From Symploca sp. SIO1C2 (GTDB taxonomy: Bacteria > Cyanobacteriota > Cyanobacteriia > Cyanobacteriales > Coleofasciculaceae), in NCBI GenBank assembly GCA_010672925.1, contig JAAHFP010000001.1:515250-579249 (forward strand): 64,000 bases of DNA, read 5' to 3'. The translations under genes and the position numbers were made by a program. This document shows positions 25,872 to 36,330 of this stretch, piece after piece (within the stretch, counting starts at the first letter, position 1; every line of letters starts with the position of its first letter). Below the pieces are notes generated by a model, which saw only the letters and a list, made by a program, of their open reading frames with translations, had not been told where the DNA came from and searched no databases.

Positions 25872-27248
25872 ATGGGAAGAATATTTATTTCAGCAGGTCA
25901 CGGTGGTATAGAAGAAGAGGGTCGTGATCCAGGAACTATTGCCGGTGGCACCACAGAAGCTCAAGAGATGATTTTGCTGCGGGATCAGATAGTGCCAGAA
26001 TTGCGCTCGCGGGGTTTTGAGGTACTTTCGGTACCCGATGACCTCAGTCTGAGTCAAACCCACCAGTGGATTAATGACCGTGCTATTACCGAAGATGTGG
26101 CTTTAGAAATCCACTCCAGTGGTTTTTTCAATCCCGATGTGAGGGGGGCGATTGTTTTTTACATTGCCAACAATAGCGATCGCAAAAATCAGGCAGAATT
26201 GATGCTCTTGGCTTTGGTAAGGCGTCTTCCCTCACTACCTAGCCGGGGAGCCAAGCCAGATACAGAGACAGGCACGGGCAGAATTTCTTTCTGCCGTAAT
26301 ATCATTGTCCCCTCTTTACTACTAGAAGTTGGGTTCCTTACCAACCCAGATGACCGGTTCTTAATTCAAAATCGACGCCGAGATATGGCTCTAGGTATTG
26401 CCGATGGCTTAGCAGCTTGGAGCCGTACTGTCTCTGGTACTGACTCTGGTACTGACTCTAACGACACCGAACTTACTGACTCGGAAGTCACTTATGAGAC
26501 AATCAATATTAGCGTTAATGGTCAAATTTATGAAGAACAGGGCATTCTAGTTAATAGTAATGCCTATATCCCCAATGATTTGTCAGACCGTTTGGGAGTT
26601 GATTTAACTGTTACTCCTGATATTCGCCGTGTCCAATATCGGGGAGTGGTTTATGTCAAGGCAATTGAACTACGAGACTATAACATCTCCGTTGGCTGGG
26701 ATAATGCCAGCCGTACCGTGATTTTGCGCTCAATTTTGCAAATTTGCCCTGGTTTGATTGACCAAATTATGGGACATGGCAATACTTCAGAAGTGCAGTT
26801 AATGATGTTCCTTAAAAATAATAATGATAATGCCTTGACTGAGTTTCCCCAACTACCCCGACTCTACCGAGAAGAGGGGCAGATTGAAGGAGTGAACTAT
26901 GACATTGCCTTCTGTCAAGCCTGTGTAGAAACTAGTTTTCTGCGTTTTGGGGGTCAACTACAACCCACTATGAATAACTTTGGTGGTTTAGGTGCAGTTA
27001 GTGGTACTGAGCCTGCATCATTTCCCAGTGCCAGAATTGGAGTTCGTGCCCATATCCAACAGTTAAAAGCCTATGCTAGTTTAGAGCCTTTAGTACAGGA
27101 AGTCGTTAGTCCCCGATTTCGTTTTGTCACTCGCGGTGTGGCACCTTTAGTCGGTCAGCTGAGTGGACGCTGGTCAACAGATTTACAGTACGGTGATCGC
27201 ATTAAGGCAGTAATTAGAAGTCTATATGAGTCGGCAGACTTGTTATAA
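25872..27248 (+). CDS. N-acetylmuramoyl-L-alanine amidase with glucosaminidase-like domain
   Basis: A 458-residue protein. Residues 1-185 are an Amidase_3 zinc amidase: His in SAGHGG, Glu in GTTEAQEM, His in EIHSSG and Glu in LLLEVGFL. Residues about 205-290 resemble a copper-amine-oxidase-N-like beta domain (SVNGQIYEEQGILVNSNAYI). Residues about 300-455 look like a glucosaminidase domain (AFCQACVETSFLRFGG, MNNFGGLGAV). It could cut both stem peptide and glycan in peptidoglycan. No signal peptide is visible at the chosen start, so export is unexplained. Confidence 0.85.
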   Translation: MGRIFISAGHGGIEEEGRDPGTIAGGTTEAQEMILLRDQIVPELRSRGFEVLSVPDDLSLSQTHQWINDRAITEDVALEIHSSGFFNPDVRGAIVFYIANNSDRKNQAELMLLALVRRLPSLPSRGAKPDTETGTGRISFCRNIIVPSLLLEVGFLTNPDDRFLIQNRRRDMALGIADGLAAWSRTVSGTDSGTDSNDTELTDSEVTYETINISVNGQIYEEQGILVNSNAYIPNDLSDRLGVDLTVTPDIRRVQYRGVVYVKAIELRDYNISVGWDNASRTVILRSILQICPGLIDQIMGHGNTSEVQLMMFLKNNNDNALTEFPQLPRLYREEGQIEGVNYDIAFCQACVETSFLRFGGQLQPTMNNFGGLGAVSGTEPASFPSARIGVRAHIQQLKAYASLEPLVQEVVSPRFRFVTRGVAPLVGQLSGRWSTDLQYGDRIKAVIRSLYESADLL

Positions 27249-27278
27249 TTATAATTCAAAGATACTACGTGTAACTCC

Positions 27279-28334
27279 ATGAACAGAATCGTTGTTGGTC
27301 TGTCTGGTGGGGTTGACAGTTCCGTTGCTGCTGCCACCCTTCATCATCAAGGATACGAAGTTGTTGGTCTGACCCTTTGGTTAATGAAAGGGAAGGGTCA
27401 ATGCTGCTCTGAAGGGATGGTTGATGCAGCCTTCATTTGTGAACAACTGGGTATCCCCCATCATATTGTTGATAGTAGGGAACTATTTCAGAGTAATATT
27501 GTGGATTACCTAGTTTCGGGTTACGAAGCTGGGATTACTCCTTTACCCTGCTCCCAGTGTAACAAGGCAGTAAAATTCGCTCCCATGTTAGCCTATTCCC
27601 GTGAGCAGCTAGGCATAGAACAAATTGCCACAGGTCACTACGCCCGCATTAGTTATGATGCAGCAAGCGATCGCTATCAGTTGCGCAGAGCAGTAGACTT
27701 GACAAAAGACCAGTCTTACTTTCTCTATGACTTAACTCAAGATTTACTAGCGGCATCAAGATTTCCTCTAGGAGAACTAAAAAAAACAGAAACTCGACGT
27801 CTGGCAGCTGAGTATGAGCTCAAAACAGCGGATAAACCAGAAAGTCAAGACTTGTGCCTTATTGAGTCCCACGGTTCGATGCAGGCATTTCTGGACAAGT
27901 ATATTACCCCAACCACTGGTGAGATTGTCGATTTGGATGGCAAGGTTGTCGGTCAACACCAAGGTATTCATCATTACACCATTGGACAGCGTAAAGGACT
28001 GGGAATTGCCGCTGCTCAACCCTTGTATGTGATTGCCCTGGATGCAGTACAAAACCGGGTGATTGTCGGCGATCGCACTCGTGCCACTCAATTAGAATGT
28101 AGTGTAGGTCGAATGAACTGGGTTTCCATTCCCCAACCTACTCATCCCATTCGTACTACAGTACAAGTCCGCTACCGTTCTCAGGCCGTTGGGGTAAATG
28201 TGATACCGTTAGAAAATAATCGGGTAAAGCTTGTTTTCGATGAGCCACAGTTTAGTATTACCCCTGGACAAGCTGCAGTTTTCTACAATGGAGATATATT
28301 ACTAGGAGGCGGTATCATTGAGCAGCAAACTTAA
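27279..28334 (+). CDS. mnmA: tRNA-uridine 2-sulfurtransferase
   Basis: A 351-residue MnmA, which thiolates uridine 34 of tRNA Lys/Glu/Gln. The PP-loop [12 protein letters not shown] lies at residues 8-19, the first catalytic Cys in PCSQCNK, TGHYARI follows, KDQSYFLY is present, and the second Cys is in ESQDLCLI. The [10 protein letters not shown] segment marks the central domain. Length is normal. It starts 30 bp after the amidase stop. Confidence 0.96.
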   Translation: MNRIVVGLSGGVDSSVAAATLHHQGYEVVGLTLWLMKGKGQCCSEGMVDAAFICEQLGIPHHIVDSRELFQSNIVDYLVSGYEAGITPLPCSQCNKAVKFAPMLAYSREQLGIEQIATGHYARISYDAASDRYQLRRAVDLTKDQSYFLYDLTQDLLAASRFPLGELKKTETRRLAAEYELKTADKPESQDLCLIESHGSMQAFLDKYITPTTGEIVDLDGKVVGQHQGIHHYTIGQRKGLGIAAAQPLYVIALDAVQNRVIVGDRTRATQLECSVGRMNWVSIPQPTHPIRTTVQVRYRSQAVGVNVIPLENNRVKLVFDEPQFSITPGQAAVFYNGDILLGGGIIEQQT

Positions 28335-28713
28335 TCAGTAAAATTAACTAGTGCAGCGGGCGTAGAAATAACCCAAAGCGAAAAAAGGTTAAAAAGCTTA
28401 TTAATCAAGCTTTCTTTCTTCCTGACTTGAAAGTAGGCAAGAGGGAACAGGGAAGAACCTACTTTCATCACCTGGTGGTGAAAATTTTTTTTCATCGTGA
28501 CTGCCTTCTGCCTCCTGCCTTCTGCCTCCTGCCTTCTGCCTCCTGCCTTCTGCCTTCTGCCTCCTGCCTGCTGCCTCCTGCCTTGAGAGTACGAAAAAGG
28601 AGTTCCTCTAGTTGTTGTAGTTAAGAAGTTACCCAATTGCTAAATTTGGGTAGTTGACAGTTGGCTTATTCCTGGTAGGCTGATAGCTGGAAGCTGAGAA
28701 AGTACAAGCAAAT
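28335..28713. repeat. Intergenic minisatellite CTGCCTTCTGCCTC
   Basis: From about 28498 to 28583 a run of CTGCCT(T/C)CTGCC units forms a minisatellite. It is preceded at 28469 by TGGTGGTGAAAATTTTTTTT. The same composite appears inverted at about 31855-31912, so the pair brackets the orthocaspase gene and the gene after it. Reading frames through this region are repeat translation. Confidence 0.7.
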
Positions 28714-31068
28714 ATGGGACTTAATCGGCGGAATTTTCTGCAAAAAGCTGGTTTGGGACTGGCAGCATTGGGTGTCAGTGAGACAGTGCTATCACTTTTG
28801 GGAGATCACAGTCTAGCAGTACCTCTTTTAGACCGCTATTTCCAAGTGTTGGCTCAACCTAATGGGCGGAAGTTGGCACTACTAGTGGGAATAAACAAAT
28901 ATCCTGGTAATATCAGCTTGGCTGGTTGTCTTACGGATGTGGAACTGCAAAAGGAACTGTTGATTCATCGGTTTGGCTTCAAAGCAGGAGATATCCTTAC
29001 GCTGACAAATAGCCAAGCAAATCGAGAAGATATTGAAACGGCTTTTGTTGAGCATCTGACAAAACAAGCTAAAGCTGGCGATGTTGTGGTTTTCCACTTC
29101 AGCGGCTATGGTAGTCGTCTCCAAAAGATTGATGAGTCTGCTCCTAATAATCCCCCATCCATACAAAACAGTTGGGTGCCAGTAGATGGTGCTTTACCAA
29201 CTAAAAGTGGACAACTCGCTAACTATCTGTTGGAAGAAACTCTGGTTTTGCTGTTGCGATCACTAGCTACAGATCAAGTGACTACAGTACTTGATACTAG
29301 TTATACTAGCCCAGAGAGCAGCTTCCAAGGCAATCTCAGGGTAAGGTCTTACCCTCGCTCCCCCAAACAAAAAGCTAGCTCAGGAGAACTAGCTTTTCAA
29401 GAACAAATTCGAGGTCGCTTCAAATCTGCTTCGGAGCAATGGCAGCAAGCAAAAATGCTCAAACCACTGCCCGCAGTAGTCCTTGCTGCTGCTAGTTCAG
29501 ATGAAGTGGCAATGGAGGCTCCCTGGAATGGCTTTAGTGCTGGCTTATTTACCTATGCTCTGACTCAGTATCTCTGGCAAGCGACACCAGCTACTACAAT
29601 TCATACTAGCTTGAGTAGTACCGCTGGCACAGTAAAGCAACTTGCCGCTAGACAACAACCTCAATTAATTAGTCAACAAACTCCCCAGAAGTCATTGCTG
29701 AATTACTATTTGCCAACCGCATCTAGTGTAGGAGCAGATGGTGTAGTGACAGCCGTTGAAGATAACGGCAAAACCGCACAATTGTGGTTAGCAGGTCTAC
29801 CAGCAATAGTTATGGAGTATTACAGTAATAATTCTCTACTAAAAATTGACTCTGCTTCAGCTTCTGTGCAATTGCAAATACGTTCCAAGGAAGGTTTGAC
29901 AGCCAAAGCAAAATTGGTGTCTGCCAGTGTTGGTGATAATGAGCAACTAGAAGTTGGGCAACTTATCCAAGAATCTGTCCGGGTACTGCCTCACAATCTG
30001 GGCCTTACTGTTGCTCTAGATTCTAATCTACAACGAATTGAGCGGGTAGATGCTACTAGTGCCTTTGCTGCTATTTCTTCTGTTTCTTCGGTAGTGACAA
30101 CCAGTGAACAACCTGCTGATTATTTGTTTGGACAAGTGCTTGCTGTCTACACTGCTGCTTTATCAGAAACTGATCCTTCAGTAAAAAAAGATGGTTACGG
30201 ACTGTTCTATCTTTCTGGTGACTTGATCCGCAATACAACCGGGACAACTGGGGAAGCAGTGAAATCGGCAGTCAATCGACTCACTAACAAGCTAGACACA
30301 TTACTGGCAGCCAAATTGCTCCGTTTGACAGCTAACGAAGGGTCTTCCCGTTTAGGTGTTCGAGCATCCCTAGAAGTCGTTTCTCCGGAGCCAAGGTTGG
30401 TCATGCAAAAAGAAACCTGGCGATCATCTTCCTTAACTTCCCAATGTCCTCCCTTGTGTGACTTATCAACAGCTGAAGAAGGGGTGACGACTTCCTCGGC
30501 GACACAGCCAAATACCTACTACGGTGACTTGAAGCTTGGTATGAGTGAGGGAGCTATCCCAACCTTGGAGATGGGAAATCGCATTAAATATCGGATAGAA
30601 AACTACAGTGACCAGCCAGTATATTTTATGATGCTAGGTCTTGATAGCAGTAGTAACGCGATCGCTCTCTATCAGATTCAACCTTTGGCAACGGCAAGCC
30701 AGTCCAACAACAAACCAACTCTCAAAGAGGGGATGATTCTACCAGGAGAAACCTTAACTATACCCCAAGATAATACTGCTTCTGATTGGACGATTTCTGG
30801 TTTACCGGGAATTGCGGAAATCCAACTAATTTGCTCTCTAGCACCTTTTCCTAAGGCAATTAAGGCACTACAAGCTGCAAGGTATCCCCAAGGAGAAGGA
30901 GAGCGCATCGGTGATTTATTTCATCCTCTGCCAATAGTGCAGGCTTTGCTGCAAGACTTACATGATGCCAGTGCAGTTGCTCCGGAGTTAATCGGTAGCA
31001 TTTCTGACAACTATGCTTTGGACGTCAATGCTTGGGCAACTCTGAGTTTTATCTATCAGGTAGTTTAG
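28714..31068 (+). CDS. Orthocaspase-like protein with substituted catalytic dyad (Y/S variant)
   Basis: A 784-residue protein with a twin-arginine leader (RRNFLQKAGLGLAALG, residues 5-20) and a caspase p20-like domain from RKLALLVGINKYPG at 52. The catalytic His position is Tyr132 (HFSGYGSRL) and the catalytic Cys position is Ser196 (LDTSYTSP). Both residues of the dyad are therefore replaced, as described for some cyanobacterial orthocaspases, and protease activity is not expected. The C-terminal half has a DUF4384-like segment (GNRIKYRIENYSDQPVYFMM). It is probably a secreted pseudo-protease with a binding or regulatory role. Confidence 0.85.
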   Translation: MGLNRRNFLQKAGLGLAALGVSETVLSLLGDHSLAVPLLDRYFQVLAQPNGRKLALLVGINKYPGNISLAGCLTDVELQKELLIHRFGFKAGDILTLTNSQANREDIETAFVEHLTKQAKAGDVVVFHFSGYGSRLQKIDESAPNNPPSIQNSWVPVDGALPTKSGQLANYLLEETLVLLLRSLATDQVTTVLDTSYTSPESSFQGNLRVRSYPRSPKQKASSGELAFQEQIRGRFKSASEQWQQAKMLKPLPAVVLAAASSDEVAMEAPWNGFSAGLFTYALTQYLWQATPATTIHTSLSSTAGTVKQLAARQQPQLISQQTPQKSLLNYYLPTASSVGADGVVTAVEDNGKTAQLWLAGLPAIVMEYYSNNSLLKIDSASASVQLQIRSKEGLTAKAKLVSASVGDNEQLEVGQLIQESVRVLPHNLGLTVALDSNLQRIERVDATSAFAAISSVSSVVTTSEQPADYLFGQVLAVYTAALSETDPSVKKDGYGLFYLSGDLIRNTTGTTGEAVKSAVNRLTNKLDTLLAAKLLRLTANEGSSRLGVRASLEVVSPEPRLVMQKETWRSSSLTSQCPPLCDLSTAEEGVTTSSATQPNTYYGDLKLGMSEGAIPTLEMGNRIKYRIENYSDQPVYFMMLGLDSSSNAIALYQIQPLATASQSNNKPTLKEGMILPGETLTIPQDNTASDWTISGLPGIAEIQLICSLAPFPKAIKALQAARYPQGEGERIGDLFHPLPIVQALLQDLHDASAVAPELIGSISDNYALDVNAWATLSFIYQVV

Positions 31069-31099
31069 GGAGAAGGGAAGAAAATTTGTACAGCAAGCT

Positions 31100-31705
31100 T
31101 TAAGCTTCTTCAGGATTAATCGGCTCAGTCTTGATTTGAGCCAAAGCAAAACGGGCAACTGCTAAACTCACACGCACCTGTTCCATCTGAGATAACTCCT
31201 TCCATTCAGCAGCTTTTACCGGTTCTGCTCCTCCTCGCATCCCATAAGCTAAAGGACGAGCCAAGACTAATAGGTCGTCTTTTGTCCAATTGGGCAGTAA
31301 TGGCTGGACACATAGTACCAGCTGTTCTACCAAGGATATTTTAGTAGAAAAAACTTCTTGGGCTTTGTTCGCGATCGCTTCTAGCCAGATCTGGGGTACA
31401 TTAGTGGCAAACTGCTCTGATAACAATGCCTGCAAAGAATCAGTTGTCGAGGTTAAAGGTGATGCCCAACATTGATGCAACTGCTCGAAGAATTCTTGGG
31501 ATGCACCAGCAATTTCCTCTTCATCTTGCCAAGGCTCTAGTGAAAACCCTTGTTCGAGTTCCTCGAAGTAGTTTTGTGCCTCTAGTTCAGCTGGATTCCA
31601 AGGATAATGCTCATCCTGAACTTGTAAAAGTGCATCTAGTAATTCTAATTGTGTTTGAGTCAAAGCATCCTCATAATCTTGATATTGAGTGGGTTGGCTG
31701 CTCAT
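31100..31705 (-). CDS. Hypothetical acidic cyanobacterial protein
   Basis: A 201-residue acidic, mostly helical protein with no signal peptide or membrane segment. I do not recognise a domain. It has blocks such as LTQTQLELLDALLQVQDEHY and ARPLAYGMRGG that look conserved-protein-like. It lies between, and convergent with, the Y/S orthocaspase gene, and in the same direction as the CHAT-FHA gene upstream of it. Confidence 0.6.
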   Translation of the reverse strand: MSSQPTQYQDYEDALTQTQLELLDALLQVQDEHYPWNPAELEAQNYFEELEQGFSLEPWQDEEEIAGASQEFFEQLHQCWASPLTSTTDSLQALLSEQFATNVPQIWLEAIANKAQEVFSTKISLVEQLVLCVQPLLPNWTKDDLLVLARPLAYGMRGGAEPVKAAEWKELSQMEQVRVSLAVARFALAQIKTEPINPEEA

Positions 31706-31975
31706 AGTGTCTCGTTTTAGTTGATTAGCAGATTTGGCCTGATATTAATAGCTACATCAGTACTCAAGGAAGTTCCGTAATAGCTCATAAAATACACGAT
31801 ATTTTTATAGGAGCCAAGGGTTATCGGTTGGCACACACCTAATGTGTAGAAGGCTAGAAGGCAGAAGGCAGGAGGCAGGAGGCAGTCCCGATGAAAAAAT
31901 TTCACCACCAAGTATAAAAATTCAATTCTTAATTCTCCATTCTTAATTCTTAATTCTTAATTCCCCATTCCCCAC
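31706..31975. repeat. Intergenic repeats (GGCAGGAGGCAG minisatellite and TCTTAATTCT runs)
   Basis: From 31855 the run AGAAGGCAGAAGGCAGGAGG is followed by GATGAAAAAATTTCACCACC, the inverse of the unit at 28469. Runs of ATTCTTAATTCTTAATTC follow. No gene is seen. Confidence 0.6.
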
Positions 31976-33613
31976 TTACGTTTGCAAAGTTTCAATGATA
32001 AACTCTAGAGCTTGACCTTCAGTGCTGCCAAATTTAAGCTGGACACCAGATTGTAATTGTACTTCCTGATGATGAATCTTTTGCCAACTTTTACTATCAG
32101 GACTTAACAGCAGCGTGCCGTAGCGAGAAAAATCTCGCAAGAAGTAAGTGCTAGGAGCCTCTGGGACATTCGATTGATCACGGCAGATGATTTCTGCATG
32201 TTGTTGAGAAACCCAGCGCTCCCCAATCACCAAATCATTTTCCTGGCGACGTCCCACTCGCATCAACCCTCCCCGAATCTGCCAAACATGAGCGGTTGAG
32301 CTCAGAGAACGCAAAAAGGCAACAGAGGTTGAAGATCTAACCCAGCCAGGGAGTGTGTTAGATGGTAGCTCCGTAATCCCTTCTTCTATTGGTTTAATTA
32401 ACTCCCCTTCAAATTCAGGATGCATGTAAAGTACGGGCAAAGTCCAAGCTGGTTGGTTAAACTTGTAAAGTGTTAATAGTTTTTGCCTAGCCACTGCTAC
32501 AGCCTGATCAATTGGCATTCGGAGGGCAAGAGCCTGAGCAAAAGCTTGAATAAAACTGAGTGCTTCGTGATCAGCAATCGAATCACGCATCCCTAAAACA
32601 GCAGGAACACCGTGGTGGATTAGTACCTCGGCTAAACTACTACGAGGCACAGCTTGGGAGCCCACTTGGTCAGATTGAGCACCCCAACAAGCATTAAACA
32701 CTGCCAAAGTAACTTGAGTGCGCACCAGAACTTGAGCTAGTTCTGTACCATTCATCGTGGTATCCCCATGCAAAAACAACAAACCGCCGTCTGGTCCTGG
32801 TTCACCATGACCAGCATAAAACAGAATATTGTAATCACCACTTTCCAAGGTTTCTATTAATTGTGCTGGTGTTGGTTGTAGTAAAGTATTCACATGGCTG
32901 GAAACTGGTGTCACAAATGCTTCACTACTAACGGCATTGGATGGTTCAACAGCTTTGAGAACCTTCTCCAGAGCGATTGCTTCTTGTTCGAGCTGCAAAT
33001 GGTTAGTTGTCTGGTTATCTTGTCCCAGTACTAGCAAAATATTGAGGGACTGATGGGAATGAGTAAAAGGCTTAAGGGGATCAACAATACTAGTGGTACG
33101 GCTAAACAGTAGTTGCTGGGAAAGGGAAATTGCCTGTTGACCCACTGTTGGTTGCATAATTTCCCAAGGTAAAGGGATTAAATCTGGATCACGAATTTCT
33201 AGTCGCAAGCGCAGGGGTTTATTTTGCCCTCTGGCAATACCTCGACTTTCCGCCAGAGCATTTTGAATCGGAGCATCAAATAGCCAAGACCATAAATCAA
33301 TTCCCAAATGTTGCATGAGACGACCACTATAACTAGGTTCCTGGCTGGAAAAGCCAATTTTACTATCATTGGAGTTTGTCGGGGAAGAGAGAGGAAGATG
33401 ATGGCTAAAAGGGACATGAGGTAACCCCCCAACAACAAACATCTCCTGCCACGATAACCAAGTCTGAGTCATGGCTTGGGGGAAGGTAGAGTCATGGTGA
33501 ACATAGCCTCCTGGATAAGGTGCTTTAAGTACCCAGATGGCAAAATTGTCAGTCCCAGCGGCTGACAAACGCGCGATCGCTAAACTGAGGCAAGGATTTT
33601 CAAGACCAGACAT
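31976..33613 (-). CDS. CHAT-domain protease-like protein with C-terminal FHA domain
   Basis: A 545-residue protein. Residues about 130-415 form a CHAT (caspase-HetF) domain with an intact-looking dyad: His269 in FYAGHG and Cys309 in FNACWG. Residues about 450-540 form an FHA phosphothreonine-binding domain (MRVGRRQENDLVIGERWVSQ, then HAEI and LRDFSRYGTLL). This combination couples a caspase-fold protease to phospho-signalling. No regulatory subunit such as a TPR partner is adjacent. Together with the Y/S orthocaspase 0.9 kb away it forms a caspase-fold pair, one probably active and one not. Confidence 0.88.
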   Translation of the reverse strand: MSGLENPCLSLAIARLSAAGTDNFAIWVLKAPYPGGYVHHDSTFPQAMTQTWLSWQEMFVVGGLPHVPFSHHLPLSSPTNSNDSKIGFSSQEPSYSGRLMQHLGIDLWSWLFDAPIQNALAESRGIARGQNKPLRLRLEIRDPDLIPLPWEIMQPTVGQQAISLSQQLLFSRTTSIVDPLKPFTHSHQSLNILLVLGQDNQTTNHLQLEQEAIALEKVLKAVEPSNAVSSEAFVTPVSSHVNTLLQPTPAQLIETLESGDYNILFYAGHGEPGPDGGLLFLHGDTTMNGTELAQVLVRTQVTLAVFNACWGAQSDQVGSQAVPRSSLAEVLIHHGVPAVLGMRDSIADHEALSFIQAFAQALALRMPIDQAVAVARQKLLTLYKFNQPAWTLPVLYMHPEFEGELIKPIEEGITELPSNTLPGWVRSSTSVAFLRSLSSTAHVWQIRGGLMRVGRRQENDLVIGERWVSQQHAEIICRDQSNVPEAPSTYFLRDFSRYGTLLLSPDSKSWQKIHHQEVQLQSGVQLKFGSTEGQALEFIIETLQT

Positions 33614-33748
33614 TAATAGACCACAACAACAGCGTCGATACTGGCATTTTTAACAGTCTACCGAGTCTTGAGCTTTCTTGAAATTCTCGATTGGTATACA
33701 TCCGGTTCACTGCAATACAATCACAGAATATATCCTCTTTAAAGTGTA

Positions 33749-34528
33749 ATGCTTTTTTATCTTGACTCTTTAAATCCCTGGCTAGTCGCAATGGGATTAA
33801 ATACAGTCTTACTAGCGATTGCTTGGTTAGCTCCCAAAAAGTTACTTACCCCAGCGGGATACCTCCATGCTTGGGTACTGGGGGTTTTAATTTGGGGAAC
33901 TCTGGGCTGGCAGGGTTACTTAATAGTAATGTTCTACTTTCTAGTCGGTTCTGGCGTCACTCGCATTGGTTTGTTGCAAAAGGAAGCCGCAGGCATTGCG
34001 GAGAAACGTTCTGGTGTCAGGGGACCTGAGAACGTTTGGGGTTCAGCCCTCACAGGAACAATTTGCGCCCTAGGAACTATATTTTGGGGAACTCCTTATC
34101 AACAGTTGTTAGTACTGGGTTTTGTGGCAAGTTTTGCCACAAAACTCTCAGATACTAGTGCTAGTGAGGTAGGTAAAGCTTACGGCAAGCGAACCTTTTT
34201 GATTACTACCTTAGAACCAGTGGCACGGGGCACAGAAGGGGCAGTCAGTTTAGAAGGAACCTTAGCCGGTGTAGTAGCATCAGCGGTGCTCTCTGTTGTC
34301 GGTTGGAGTGTTGGTTTGATCGACTTGACTGGTGTAGTTTTTTGTATGGTCGCAGCCTTTATTGCCACCAACTTAGAAAGCGTCATTGGTGCAACCCTAC
34401 AATCGGAGTTTGATTGGATGACAAATGAGGTGGTAAATATAATTAATACCCTAATTGGTGCGATCGCAGCAGTGCTATTGCTCTTAATCTGGCAGGTATT
34501 AGTTCTGGGAGGGTTGAACTATTTCTAG
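33749..34528 (+). CDS. DUF92/TIGR00297 family membrane protein (VTE6-like)
   Basis: A 259-residue polytopic membrane protein with about six hydrophobic spans. The family signature RSGVRGPENVWGSALTG and the later DTSASEVGKAYGK and EGAVSLEGTLAG segments are present. Homologues in cyanobacteria and plants (VTE6) phosphorylate phytyl phosphate in chlorophyll-derived phytol recycling to tocopherol and phylloquinone. Function here is by family only. It is transcribed divergently from the CHAT-FHA gene. Confidence 0.85.
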   Translation: MLFYLDSLNPWLVAMGLNTVLLAIAWLAPKKLLTPAGYLHAWVLGVLIWGTLGWQGYLIVMFYFLVGSGVTRIGLLQKEAAGIAEKRSGVRGPENVWGSALTGTICALGTIFWGTPYQQLLVLGFVASFATKLSDTSASEVGKAYGKRTFLITTLEPVARGTEGAVSLEGTLAGVVASAVLSVVGWSVGLIDLTGVVFCMVAAFIATNLESVIGATLQSEFDWMTNEVVNIINTLIGAIAAVLLLLIWQVLVLGGLNYF

Positions 34529-34795
34529 AAAAGGAGGCAGAAGACAGAAGGCAGGAGGCAAGAAAGGTTGTAAGTCAGCAAAAGCTCTCACGCTTCCCAT
34601 GCCTTTTTCTCTCATCCATCTAGAAGCGTTATTAACTCGAAAGGGTATTTGTTGAAAGGGGAGTGAGCGAAGTTTTTGGACTACTAGCTAAGTCTCAAAA
34701 AAATCATCAGTTCTCCTTTGTCCCCTTACTTCCCTATTCTCACCAAGCGCCCCACTCTTCCCACACTTCCATCTTTTCCTTTCCCTATTGCCCAA
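34529..34795. other. Intergenic region after the DUF92 gene
   Basis: It begins with an AGGCAGAAGACAGAAGGCAGG minisatellite-like run and is otherwise A/T- and C-rich. Convergent genes end on either side, so terminators are expected, but I do not see a clear one. No gene is supported. Confidence 0.4.
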
Positions 34796-35701
<906 letters not shown>

Positions 35702-35964
35702 TTATCTTAGGGGCGGTCACATTGTATGGAAACGAAACTTTTTTGCTTTCAGGGACATCCACAAACAACTCTACTATTCTTGCTTAGGTTGCAAAAATCA
35801 CAGAGTTATTCTGCACGACCCCAAGAGTGAAAAACTCACTGTATCCAATGATAATCCGTGAGTTAAATTCACGCAGCAGAATATGTGTTCGGCTTAAGCA
35901 CCCCAATATACTAAACTTTATATTCTATTATAGAAAATAAAATCGAAGGTGAAAACTCGAAGAA

Positions 35965-35992
35965 TTTCCCCTCTCTATTATAAGAGGGGAAA
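35965..35992. promoter_or_regulatory. Inverted repeat between patX and hetR
   Basis: Perfect 10-bp arms TTTCCCCTCT and AGAGGGGAAA are separated by 8 bp, just after the patX-like stop and about 265 bp ahead of hetR. It may be a transcription terminator or attenuator for patX. The CCCCTC/GAGGGG halves recall HetR-operator half-sites, but their order is reversed relative to the known hetP site, so an operator role is speculative. Confidence 0.5.
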
Positions 35993-36012
35993 CAAGAGAA
36001 TTTTCCAGTTTT

Positions 36013-36330
36013 TCATACTTGGGCACTCACCATTAACTGTGCTTGTGCCAACTCCAGGCGTCCACTTCCACGATAGGATAATTCAGGAGATAGAATTTCT
36101 GGAGCTTGTGCCAACTCCAAACGTCCACTTCCACGATAGGATAATTCAGGAGATAGAATTTCTGGAGCTTGTGCCAACTCCAGGCGTCCACTGCCACGGT
36201 AGGATCGCTCAGAAGGTAGAATTTCTGGAGCTTGTGCTAACTCGAAACGTCCGCTGCCACGATGAGATAGTTCAGAAGGTAGAATTTCTGAAGATTGCAC
36301 CAATTCTAAGCTTCCGCCGCTAACAGGGAC
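36013..36330 (-). repeat. 63-bp tandem repeats coding the RGSGR units
   Basis: The period is exactly 63 bp. The two units nearest the 3' end differ by about two bases, the next differs more, and the unit nearest the signal peptide has lost RGSGR. The gradient suggests growth of the array at the C-terminal side. The period keeps the reading frame. Confidence 0.9.

Noticed and set aside
28498-28583. CTGCCTTCTGCCTCC run as a CRISPR or coding repeat
   Set aside because: Units are too short and contiguous, and the same minisatellite recurs in many intergenic places in the window.
28714-31068. Active metacaspase
   Set aside because: Both catalytic residues are replaced (Tyr132 and Ser196).
35965-35992. 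Firm HetR operator
   Set aside because: The half-sites occur in reversed order relative to the known hetP-type site and spacing differs; kept only as a candidate structure.
35949-36323. 124-codon plus-strand frame with repeated LVPTPxVHFHDRI units
   Set aside because: It is the antisense of the patX-like repeat array. The minus-strand frame has a signal peptide and exact RGSGR units next to hetR, so the repeats here are a shadow.
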